NCBI GenBank assembly: GCA_905182995.1 | Contig: CAJJDP010000090.1 | Span: forward strand, 264,011 to 328,010 | Direction of reading: 5' to 3' | DNA: 64,000 bases | Source: Paramecium octaurelia | Lineage: Eukaryota; Ciliophora; Oligohymenophorea; Peniculida; Parameciidae | Shown: positions 26,401-38,900 of the stretch, piece by piece | Position numbering within the stretch: position 1 is the stretch's first letter | Layout of the letters: each line of letters starts with the position of its first letter | Translations under genes and position numbers: made by a program | Notes under the pieces: model-generated | Databases searched by the model: none | The model's input: the letters and a program-made list of their open reading frames with translations, nothing else | What the model was told of the DNA's origin: nothing

Positions 26401-27483
26401 AGTAGTTCTATTGTTCAAAATGAATAAATTATTATATTACCTGATAATGAACTTTATTTATCAGAAACTTCTTTATCCATCATTTCTGATGGGCTCTTTT
26501 ACTTAACTCCTGACTCATAATTATCTTATTATAATTTGTAATCGCTTCAAAATGTCATTATTACCTAATGCAATTCAAATATATTTTAACCTACAGTAAT
26601 TAAATAGGCTTCGGATTACTTGTTAATCGCTGTTTTTTTTGTTTGTTCAGATAATGAGAAGTATTTAAATTATATTATTGGCAATTACAGTAAGATTAAC
26701 TATACAATTCAATTTCAGAACAAATTTAAAACATTTAATATTCTAGAAACCTATTTCAGCAATATCAATGGTTTTTATATTTAAAATTTCTAAATTGTTA
26801 AACAAGAACTCAAAGAAATAATGATGCTAATAACCACTAATCAATAATTAAGTTTTCTTATCTTATTCAATGTTAATTATGGTATCCATGACAACACAAA
26901 CATTGAAATCAAGTTTTAAGATATTATATCTACTATAGCTCCTTATAATGCTGCAGAATTTGAAATATAATAATACCCAAAAATTTCAGGATCCAATTTG
27001 CTCATTTTGTTGTCAAATAAAAAGACTGTAAATGAATTTTTGCTGTTGGTTTATGACTTAGCCGATGTAACATAATATAATAGATCGTCTCCAATCAGAT
27101 TATAGGGAGGGTATATTATTCCGCAATTACAATTTAATTACATATTAGGATTTTAAATATCTTCTGAAAATCGAAATAACGGATAGATCTTGTTTTTGAC
27201 ATAATCCAATATTTATATTTTCAATTTCAGTATATTTACTTTTTCTTTGGATATGCCATTATACTCAAAGGAAAAATATATTACATTTAGACTAACTGGA
27301 GCTAATACATACTTTTCTAAGACTTCCTTAATAGAATTCTAGTATGAAACCTAAAAAGGATGGTTGTATGGGTTGAATACTATCATTGCTGCAATTATGA
27401 TAATCTCTTTAATATATTGCTGGCAAAGAAGAAAAGTACCAAATAATTATGAGTTAAATAATGATGAATGGATAGAATTTTGA
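23454..27483 (+). CDS. Large type I membrane protein, unknown family
   Basis: Two exons joined across a 22-nt intron at about 23661 (GTAAAAATTATC...TATAG) give 1335 residues. The N-terminus (MFLAFMIQIVFCCQVYE) is a signal peptide. A single membrane helix (GLNTIIAAIMIISLIYCW) lies about 24 residues before a short acidic tail. The ectodomain of ~1280 residues is rich in beta-type hydrophobic/polar alternation, Asn, Tyr and Ser, with scattered cysteines. A beta-propeller or sandwich arrangement is possible, but I recognise no repeat. It lies between two TmcB-like paralogues, 49 bp from the downstream one. A surface or endolysosomal receptor-like role is inferred from topology only. Confidence 0.75.
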
Positions 27484-27532
27484 ATAGTTTATATATACAT
27501 TTATTTATACTTATATATTTATTATTATTAAG

Positions 27533-30500
27533 ATGTTATAATCTATTGAGAAATTATTCAAATTAATTTGCTTAATTATTCACCCTCCAACTTCTTAGAA
27601 ATAATCAAATGCATTGCATTATTTGTTTACAATACTTAATAAAATTTAAGAATTGTACTTGATTGAAGATTTAATGTAAAAAACAGGAATGTTTACAAAG
27701 TATCATTTTTTATATTTAGTTCTTTAACTTAATTTATCGATTACTTTTTTGTAATTAACAGTCTAAGCTCGACTTAATTAGGATTTGTTATTATTCTCTT
27801 TTTTGTTTTGCATTTGATGTTGCCACTTTTTATTATCAAATATGCAATTCATCGTGATTTAGCAACACAAATGATAACTCATAAGTTTCTAATCAATTAT
27901 CCTTTGATACTCACAATACCTATTGCATATACTAGTTTCGCTGTATTTTTTAATGAATCAATTTATACTATATCAGACTAAAATTCAAATAGAGACTTAA
28001 GCTTCTTCTTCTCAATTATGAATTTACTTTTTTTGATTTTTTTAACTGGAATTCATATTTATTTTGCTCGTTGTGAAACCATTATGGATGACAATAATAT
28101 TTTAAAATTAGAATAATCAATTCCGAAGAAGATTTTGGAAAATTTACTTTTACTTTCAATTATTGCTTTAAAATAATCAAATCAATTGCAATCCTTAAGA
28201 GTTATTTTATTACTTATTAAATATTTCTTGTATATCGTATAATCACTAAAATGGATTAATGAAAAGCACTTTTTAATAATTGAATGTATTTCCTCTTCTA
28301 TAACTGTTGGGATTGCACTTCAATTAGCATTTTTTGATATTCTATTGATAGGTTTGCTACTAGTATCAATCATCTTATCAGTTTAAGATTATGTTTTATC
28401 ATTTTATATTACTACGAAAGAATAAGATAATTTTGTTACAATATAAGTATAATTAATATATAATTATTTTTAGATAATAGAAGAATGTTTAAAAATGGGT
28501 ACCAACTCAAAACATGCTATCATCCTTAAAACTATAACAAATAATCATGTATGTCCAAGAAAGACAAAAAGAGTTGAATCAATAACAGATTGTTTATTAA
28601 GAAAAATGGCAAATACGAAGGAATAATCAAACAAGAATAGAAATATTTTAATATATTGTTAATATATAGCCAATAATGCCCCATTAAAGGGATTAATTAA
28701 ATTAATCACTGTTAAAACAGAAGATTTTTATCATAGATCTTCCTATTCCAATCTTTGTACATTATTGAATGATAGAGTTAAATAATTTTAATAAGAAGCA
28801 TAATAACTTAATGGAAAGAAAAGTTCGAGTGAACATACCAATAATCTGGATGCAGAGTCTGCATATACTACTACAAATTCAAATGACCTACTTTTTCCAA
28901 TTCTAAGTAAGGCATTAACTGCCAAAATCTAATTTTGGAATAAACTAATAAATGGATATCAAGATATAGATTACCTATTAACTGACACACTCTAAACAAC
29001 TGAAAAGATGTTGAAATGCAAATTGTCATTTGAATAAAGATTTGACTTCGAAAATATGAAATTAACAAATGGGAAAACTACAGATGTACTTACTATGAGA
29101 ATTTTATAAATATTTTATTCTGGAGTTTATACTAATTCTTATTTAGCTTATATGCTAGAGAAATAGATTGAAGATTTATTAAAGAGCGAACGATTTAAAG
29201 AGGAAGAATCTTTAGACAATGTTCAATTAGTGGAAAGTATTTATTTTGCATACTTTAATTCTAGATAGAATAATAATATTGAAAACTAGTTTAGTTAGAA
29301 AAAGAGGAGAACTTATAGATATTAATAATAAGCAATTAAGTTAATTCTTAAATGAGAAAGACGAGGCAATAAAGCATATAAAGCATTGCACATAGTTAAT
29401 GCCTAAATTTTTAGCTCAAATCCATGACAATTTAATGGATAATTACACTTCTAATGGTTATTCAAAACTCATGATTCATGGAGAATCTAGTTTCTATGAA
29501 TTGTTGACAGGCTATTTGGAACCTTGTAATATAAACTTATATAACTTTTATGATAATGAGCAAGATTTCATACTCAACATGATAATGACCAAAGTTTAAT
29601 CAAAAAATGAAACAATTCTGTTTGGAATAGATGGCAGAATTTTAGGATTTACTAAATAATTTTATGAGGAGGCCTTTAAAGATTAAACCTTAAGTTCTCG
29701 CTAAACGCTTTCAGTACAAGAGTTATTGATTAGAATGCCACTAATAGCATTTTACATTCCATCTATTATAAATTAGACACAGGAACTACAAGCATAAATA
29801 AACTCATCATCAAATTATTTGCTCAATAATTTAAAATCACAATGGATCATTCCCGATAGTCATTTGGAATGCTTATAAACATCAACATTAATATTGTCTT
29901 AATTTAAAAAGAAACAAGACGGCTCCAATTATAGATCCTTAAAATCTTAAACGTAATCAAGATATTCTCAATATTCTTAAAATACATAAATTGAAAATTA
30001 TGATGACAAAGATTTCTCAAAGGATTTAAAAAGTTTAATTATGATCAATTAAAATCCTATTATATTATTGCATCCTGAATACAATGAATTAATCACACGT
30101 TAAATAAGTTATAACAATAATTAGAATTCTTCACTTGAAGTTCACTATAGTCTCTAATACAAAACACTAAAAATGAAAAAAGGAGAATTTGGCTATTTCC
30201 AAATATCTATTAAAGAGTATAAAAAGTGGTCCTTATCATTATCATAAACAGGTGCATAAACTAATTAAACAACAATAGAAATTTAATAATCAATTAATGT
30301 TGCGAGTGACAATGGAGTGAAAAGTAGATCTTAATAAATGAGTAATGTAAATTCAGATATTTCAGAAAAATTTGAAGAAGGTTTAAAAGATATTAAATAG
30401 GTTTAATATTTTAATAGTTTATAACACTTTAAAGACAACAATAATAGTGCAAATTAATCTAAATTATAATCTGTTTCAAATTCAAGATTAATAGTTTAAA

Positions 30501-32865
30501 AACTAGGCAACACTGAAAGAGTATTTGAATCAGAATAATAAACTGCTGGGTAGATATCGCTTGCTACGAATACAAGAAGGTGCAATTCAAATTTATTTTT
30601 GCAATCTTAATTTACACTTTAGCCACAATATGTTTAACCAAAAATATTTGATATAAAAATACTACAAGAAGTGAATGATATTGAAAATGAAATGAATTTC
30701 ATTGAAAATTAAGAATAAATTAAAGAACAGCAGGATATTGATCAAAAAAACCTTTACGATTAGGAAGATTAATTAGAGGTTGTCCAATCAAATAGTTAGA
30801 GCGATAAAAAGAAGTCCAACATTCTAGAGAAATTTTAAAAGTCATAATTAAGAAAGCAAAAAGATAATTATGGAGATTTTTAATCAAATCCATCTAGAAC
30901 TTCAACTAGTTCGACGTCGAAAGAGGCACTTACAATAGTGTAACAACTCTACGATAATAAAAAATTGATTAGTCCTCTGAAGAAAATTTCACTTTTATTA
31001 GTAATAATCTGTTGTGGTGTTTTAACTATTAATATTATCAATGTTAATGAGATAGAAAATAACTTACTAACACAGATTGACTAAATAAATAATGTCAGAA
31101 AACCATTAAATATAAATTATTTTTATTTTGGAGTAATATTTTAGTAACTAAGCCAATTACTACATGATAAGAATATTTTAGATCTCAGTCCCTTTTTAGC
31201 CAATAGAATTAAAGAATAACTTGTAAATATGTATGAATATGGAAGAGAGGTCATGTTTGATCATATAGTCGATGTCCCCATTTTGGCGAAGGCTTTAGAT
31301 ATCACAACATTTCCTTGTAAAATTGTAGAAAATAATGAGAGAGTAACTTTAAACACTACTTTACATGAATTTTATTCTATTTATTTTGAGCTTGCTGAAG
31401 ATCTATATAGAAGAAATTTGTAATGCACAAAAAATTGTGATTATTCAGATTTGTATACACAAGGCTTTATCAGATAAAACTTAGTTATTATGATGGAATT
31501 TCATGATTAATTGATTGATTAAATTACAAAAGTCACTCTCCAAACCTAAAATGAAGTTAAGGGAGATTTCTTATAAATAATGCTTGCTGAGATGTGTGTC
31601 ATCTTATTTTTCATTGGAATTTAACTCAAAATTTGGCTATTTGTTGATCAAATTACTAAACACATTTTATTTTTGATATCAAGATTGAATGAAATTTAGG
31701 CATTTGATTAAATATAAAAATTATCAACAATTAAATATTACATAGATTTAGAAAGCAATAATTAATGGAAAATGACAAACTTTTCTGATTTAATGTTTAA
31801 ATATTCAGAAAAAAAAAAAGTCTAAAAAGCTATTCTTATAAGTTAAAAAGAAAACGATAAGATAAACAACAATTACAAATCAACCACTGCCTTGTATTCC
31901 AGAATCTAAAAGACTTATTACATAAACAGAATTAACGTAATTCTTACCTTTGCCCTAGCCTTGACTTGGCCTTTATACTTAATGACTGGATATTTGATTC
32001 ATATGTAAAACAACAATGATTTCTAGCCATCATTAGAGGTTACATTAAATATGGTATAGTTCAGACATAATATGGATGCTACTGCTATATTGGCTGGTTT
32101 GATAAAAAGTGAGGGTTTGTTACCTAATAATAATCTAAAGTTTATCAACTAAACCTATATTATAGACTTATTTTCATATCTTAAAGATAATCTATCACCT
32201 ATCATAAATGACATGGCTACTGTTGTATTAGATAACGCTAACCAAAATAACGAAAAAAGCAGGTTCGACGATTTATTGAATAATGATCTGTGTATATCTA
32301 GTAATTCTTCAGTTTTATCAATGTGCGAGCCTGGGTTAATCGAACTATAATATTATGAGTAATTATAACCTTTATTTTATAGCAAGGACGATTATAGCGA
32401 TATCATTAAGAATGGAGCCTTGGGATTTGTAGCTGGTTACCTTAAGTTTATTAATTAAGATTTCAACATAGAACTTACTACATAATAATACAACCCAAAC
32501 AAGTCTGAAAATTTATAAGAAATTAATACATAGTAATTCAACAATTATTTGATATCCTATGCTACTGATATATTATAAGTAATGAGGAATTTTTTGATTT
32601 TGCTATAATTAGAAAATTAATCAATAGCTAATCAAATTATGTCCATTATTAAAGCATATTATTTAGGATTAGGCATTAGGTATTAAATTAATATATTAAT
32701 AGTTTATTCTTTATCTATTCCTTAACATCTACGATATGGGTTTATTTAGCTTAAAAATAGATGAATTCTTTAAGATAAATCTTAGTTTTGATTCCAGTTG
32801 ATTTGATCCTGAGTGCAAATATAAGAAGCTAAGCAAAAGAAATTCATAGTTGGTTATACTCTTGA
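27533..32865 (+). CDS. Giant multi-pass membrane protein, TmcB-like with PAS-like region
   Basis: About 1745 residues, paralogous to the minus-strand gene at 18.3-23.2 kb. Introns inferred: 20 nt near 27698, probably 27 nt near 28446 (in frame either way), 25 nt near 29296 and 23 nt near 32680. The N-terminal helices are followed by a helical domain. A PAS-like region has QLMPKFLAQIHDNLM, GYLEPCNI and TILFGIDGRILGFT, then a long glutamine/serine-rich linker, and a C-terminal bundle of membrane helices with a large lumenal loop. Agreement with the paralogue fixes the frames where TGA would otherwise interrupt. The family is large in ciliates; function is unknown. Confidence 0.8.
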
Positions 32866-33458
32866 ATTGAATAATTCTAATTGGGTTTTTTATTTCTTAT
32901 TAATTAATTATTTTTAAAGGCATTTTTAACAATTATTTTAGAAATATTCATTCTTTCTTAATTAAATTTTAAAAACCTTCTTTAACACTTTAATATTCGA
33001 TTTGTGATATTTATAGAACATCTCATATTATCGATACATAAAATAAAAAATCTAACTCTTGATCCAGATAACATAACTTACTATTGTAATTATAGATCGT
33101 CTGAAATAATCTGATTAACCAAACCAGGAAATAAGTAAATTTAAGAAGTCAAAATATCTGATCTATTTTTATTACTTTTTAAGTTAATCTATAATAGCCC
33201 TCTTATATAAATTTTCAAACAGATTATCCATCTATTAAATAATCGAAGTAAAATAGTATAGGTATTATTTTAATACATCGTGAATTTTTGATTTATTTCA
33301 GGTTTTGATCATTTTAAAACAAATTATAAAACACTGTTTTTATTTTGGCATTAGAGTCAAGAATGTGATTTCAAATATCTAGACTATTATATTTACAAAT
33401 GACTATAATTTAAACAAAACCAAATTTTATTTCGAATATTCTTTGATTAAATAATTCA
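32866..33458. other. Intergenic, no gene seen
   Basis: The 593 bp between the TmcB-like and TPR genes are AT-rich with scattered TGA in all plus frames. No homology, repeat or RNA gene is apparent. Confidence 0.4.
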
Positions 33459-35522
33459 ATGAACTAAAGCATTTTTGCTTACGGATTCTTAAATAATGGT
33501 AATCAAATAATTTTCTAATATTAGGGCTTGTTTATTCAAAGCAAGGAAAATTTGAAAAAGCAATAATTGAGTATAATAAAGCTATTGAAGAAAGTCCTTA
33601 GTATGCTGCTGCTTATCAAAATAGAGGTAATCAAATATTTATAAAATATTAGCCAATGCATATTAAGGTTTGATGAATTTTGATGAGGCGCTTAGAGATT
33701 ACTGTATGGCTATAAGAATCAACCCATAATATAGTGCAGCTTACTTTAATAGAGGTTTTAATACTTCTTAATGTTGAGGATTGTTATTCGGAAAATAGGG
33801 TAAATTTGAAGAAGCAATAATGGATTATACCTAATACATTAAAATGGTTCCTGATAATGCTCAAGCTTATAACAATAGAGGTAAAAAATAATTTCTAGAA
33901 TTAGCAAATGCATATTAAAATTAAGGAAATTTTAATGAAGCAATAAAAGATTACACTAAATCAATTGAAATTAACCCTAATTACGCTGCTGCTTATAATA
34001 ATAGAGGTAGTTATTAATAAATTAAGATTTTGGCAATGCTTATGTTAATTTTGGTAAGTTCGACGAAGCCATTTCAGATTGTTCTAAAGCTATAGAATTA
34101 CAAATGATAAATTCAGATGCATTCTATATTAGAGGTAGAATGATTTAAGAAAATTAGGAAATGCGTATAAAAATTATGAAAAGTATTAAGAAGCAATAAT
34201 AGATTATTCAAGAGCTGTTGAAATAAATCCTTAACACAGTAATGCTTATTACAATAGAGGTAATCAAATATGTTTGAAAACAAGGACTAATTTATTCTGA
34301 TTAAAAATTATTTGATAAAGCAATTTTAGATTATTAAAGAGCCCTAGAAATAATGCCAGCACATCCATTGTATCAATTTAGTTTAGGGTTTCTTTATTTT
34401 TCTCTCAAAAAATTTAACCAAGCAAATTAGTATTTTGATAGTGCATTAGAAAATTCATCAAAAGTCTCACTTTAATAAAGATTGTAATTCTAACTTTCAA
34501 AAGACAAGATGTTGTTTCTTTAATAAAAAGTTGATATTTTAAGTTCCATATATAAAGAGTTGTAAATTGCTTAGGAAGTAATATTTGATTTGTTAACAAA
34601 AAGTAAAATCTCATAAACTTTGCATTAATATTATTAATTTAAGATTACTGATATTGAAAATCAATTATTAGAATTTGTCCCAACTTAATCAAAGGAAAAC
34701 TATGTAGAAATATTGAGGAAACTTAAATAGTTAATGGAAGAAATCGAATGTTTAAAAATAGAGATTGTTAAATTAAAGACAAGTTAGATTTAAGGCTTAC
34801 AAACTTTGATATAAGAAATTAAATAAACAAATTTCTTACAACAAACCCAAAAATTTTAAATTAAGGAATTAACAGAATAATTGAGTCCACGTAGGAAATT
34901 GTATCATCGCTCATTATTTTGGCATCTTTTTAATTATTTCAATGCTGTAAAATTAATTTCTGAAGACTTAGTTGTTAAAAATGTTGGAATTCATTTAGCA
35001 AAGGCATCAGAAATATTGTAAAAGACTGAAAAATTAAAAGAACAAGTCTTAGGATCTGTACAATATATGAGTACAATATTCAACTTATTAAATTCTGCAT
35101 TAGATTCAGTTGAAAGTATGAAAAAAAAACAGTTTGAAAGTAGAATAATTGCATTAAAGTAAATTTTGCAGATTTTCACAAGTTTTCCCTCTGAATTTGA
35201 ATGTGAAATTGAAAGAGATACTTTATTTATGGCTTATGATATCAACTACTATTTCGAAAAAGATAAAACGAACTCGTTTAGTTCATATGTCGATAGGATT
35301 TCTATTTTCGAATTTGATTTTGAATAATATTCAAAAAATGACTGCTGGAAAACTGGTATCCTACATACATTAATAATATTAAAATATTTAATAGAGAACT
35401 TCTAAGAAATAATACTCGAGTATTCTTTTTGCGCTTTTAAAGATATTTTACATAGATCAATAGTCGGATTTAATGTAGAATTTCTTGAAAAAACTAAATG
35501 TTAAGACAAGAAGGTTCGCTGA
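33459..35522 (+). CDS. TPR-repeat protein, one intron per repeat
   Basis: Seven introns (26, 26, 24, 24, 20, 23 and 25 nt) removed leave exactly 632 codons. The first ~240 residues are consecutive tetratricopeptide repeats with the usual W/L-G-Y-A-F-A-P pattern, for example GKFEKAIIEYNKAIEESPQ and NFNEAIKDYTKSIEINPN. Each repeat ends N-R-G, and an intron splits that glycine codon after its first base every time. The remaining ~390 residues are helical, including a coiled coil rich in Gln, Lys and Leu (about 34.7-34.9 kb), and contain no domain I can name. TPRs mediate protein-protein contacts. The ATG at 33459 gives the right phase, but an upstream exon cannot be excluded. Confidence 0.85.
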
Positions 35523-35915
35523 CCTGAAATATTATTGAGTTGAATCAATTTATATAAAGTTTGAATTATAAATTCATCAAACTTGTATGAGAAATTTTAT
35601 TATTGTTTATTTAATTGAAGAATTTTTAGTCACTAAATTGTTCATCAATGATTAATGCTTTCTATATTGAACAACATTCGAAATAAGAAGCTTAACTTTA
35701 AAATATTTATAAATTTAATTTTGAAAATTAATTCAATTGCTCTTGAACTTAAACAGAGCAAAAATTGAATATTTTTGAAAAAATCTATTTTATGTAAATT
35801 TATTTATTTGTGGTATAATTTTAATTATAAGTCAAAACTTTAATTAGTATTATAATATTTACCAATTATAAATAGCTGCTCTATTCATTGAGTTATCAAT
35901 TTGTTCACATCTACA
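35523..35915. other. Convergent intergenic, no gene seen
   Basis: These 393 bp between the stop codons of the TPR gene and the giant surface-protein gene are AT-rich. I see no open frame or structured element. Confidence 0.4.
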
Positions 35916-38900
35916 TCAACTAAAGTCTATCGATATCTGATTGTTGATTAGGAATTAATCAAGGAGAAAATTTATCTATGTATAATATTATATTACTTTT
36001 GATAACCTAACTAAGCCTTTGATAAAGATATTAGATGGAATCGTATTTTTGTAAAAATTTCTAAGACGGTATTCCCTTTAATTTAGTTTTTTTAGTTGAT
36101 TATTCAAATAGTTGGTAAGAGAACAATTTGCTTTTAGATATCTTGAAATTTTGTAGATTAATTAGACAAAAGGTACTTTATACTTTTTAAAATAAACTCT
36201 AAAAATGTTTATAAGGAATGGATAGCATAATCTAATGCAGAGTAGCACAATACAAATTTATAGAGGTATTAATATACTTGAATAATTTTCCTATTCACAT
36301 ACATAATTCGCTCCAGCAAGGAATAAAGTGATGGAGCAAATTTACCCTGTTTGAATATCCAAGAAATTCAAACTTTAAATTATATATGGTTTTTGTTTTA
36401 CAGCTGCCAATTAATAGACTAATAAACATAATCCTAAAAGTGATGCCTTTAAAAACACATTGCTTTCAAAATATGTCAAGATTATGATAATAATAGTTTT
36501 TTTTGACAATTTAATTGATTCCCAAAAATAACTTTCAGTATTATATTCATTAAAAAGATAACAAATATGTCTTCTTAATTTTATGTTATCCAATTATTCT
36601 CGATTAATGTACATTATAAAGAATAAGGAGAAAGGGATGAAAAGACCTAAGATTCCAAGACCGGGAACAGCAAAAAATATAATCCAAGAAATATGATTAG
36701 GGGTGCCATACAAAAGGGATACATCTCCTTGAATATATGGAATTTATGAAATTTATCTAATAGAAATGATGGAACAGAACCTAATTTATATAAATTTAAT
36801 TACTATTTAATTAAAGCAGCATAATTTGATACATATAAATACAGCAAAGTATTTGAAATATAACTTCTATTCAGTAATTATTTCTTGCACTTAGCATAAA
36901 TAGCAAATCCTGCCCAAATAATCAAAAGTTGAATTATAATCAGCATCAACATAAATATTAATCTTAAATAGATTAATTCTATATTTTAGATTTAAGTGAG
37001 ATAGCAATCCAAATTATTAACCATAACAAACAATGTATTACTAGTTTATTCAATAAAATTGAATGAAAAAGAAACACTTATGTTAAAAACAACTGAAAAT
37101 ATCCATAAATAATTCAGTAGCATCTTGATAAGAATACTTTCATGATCTGTAATATTAATATTTAATTACCTTAATTTAACTTAAATATTATTTTACTATA
37201 TCTTTGTCCAATCTTAAGAGATGAAAACAATTTATTTGATTTTTCAATACTCCGTAAAGTAATTAAAATTTAAAGAAAAGCCCTAAAGATTAATAAACAG
37301 AATACCAAATTGAAGTCAATACAAAAGGTAGAATACTTTTCCAAATTTCATTGCATTCTTAGCATTTAAAATTTGATAAATCTTTATAAAATTATCCCTT
37401 TCCCCTTAAATCAAAATTATCGCATTCTTCGCATAATCCTCCAATATGACCTAAACTGCATAATTCATTTCCAACATCCCAACCACCAATGCAAAATTTA
37501 GGGTTTTTAAAACAACTTTCAGTATAATCGGATAGATAATTTGGTCTCCAATATCCCGGCTACAATTTAATTTAATTAGATGAAATATTTTCAAATTTTT
37601 ATTTGTCAAATATTGAACATTTTGTTGTATTATAAGTTACAGAATAAAACCCTTAATTTGATTAGCAGATTTAACAACCTTTATCTACATAGAATTCTCC
37701 TAATTAGCATTTAAGTGCTTTAGCATAAATTAGATATTCTAACTATTCCGCATTCTAATCAAATAAACATTTAAATTCTATCTATAATAAATACTACTCC
37801 TCATTATAAGGATCAAAACGAAAAGAAAGAGAACTTAAGTCAAAGGCTTTCAAATTTTAATCTTATTCTATATTGAAAGTTATTTTTTCTTATGAGACAC
37901 TGCGATTGTTTTCATATAAAATGGCTGCATTTACTTAACAAGATGAATTAATTAAATCTTCTAGATTTTCATTATATCGATTTTTTACTGATATAAGCAT
38001 ATTGTGGATGTAATTTATAAATATTTAAAATCTTGGAACATATATTTAATAACTATTAATCTTTTAATTGCTTGGGATCATTAACTATTTTGTCTTTAAT
38101 AATTATCCTTATTCAATGACATTATAAGGTCTGATTTTTGAAGTTAATTTCGTATTTCTCCCAAAGTTTTATTATTCAGCAATTATATCAATATCATTAA
38201 TGGAAAGACTTAAATGAGTAGGAGTTTCTACTAAATTATTTGCATAACTATCAGCATAATTAAAAAGCAAAACTGATTAGAAAATGTTTTCATCCTTAAG
38301 ATTATTTTATTTTGCAAAGTAAATACCTCCTCCTACCTTAGCATGATTTAAAATTATAATCGATTTATTAATTTAAAAATCGTGTTTATTAATATCAGCA
38401 TATATGCCTCCTCCTGTTTATGTTACTCTATTTCCAATTAGTTTGCAATTGCTTATAAATAGAGTAATATTTTCAGCGTTTATGGCACCTCCTTGACTGC
38501 CATTATTTTAGATGAAATGAGAATTATATATCACAACCTTGTTCAAATTATTTTAATTGTTAAATTTAAAATTTAAACAACCATTTTCTTTGATTTAATT
38601 AAAAATACACAAAAACTCATAAATTTTAACATAGTTAAATTAAGTGAAATCAAAAACCAAAGCTCCCTTTGAGCAACTTAAACAATTATTTTATATTAGT
38701 TTAACTGAAGTTACAATAAACTTCACTTTATTGTTTGAGCTAATGAATTAGAGTAATGGATAGCCTATACTATTTGATTCTTCCTGTAACTGTTATATGT
38801 TTTACCTTATTAGATTTTGCTAATGTTATCCGTCTTCTTAAGATAGTTATTGAAGTTAGCATTCGACAACTACATATTATGGTGTAACATAAAAGAATTC

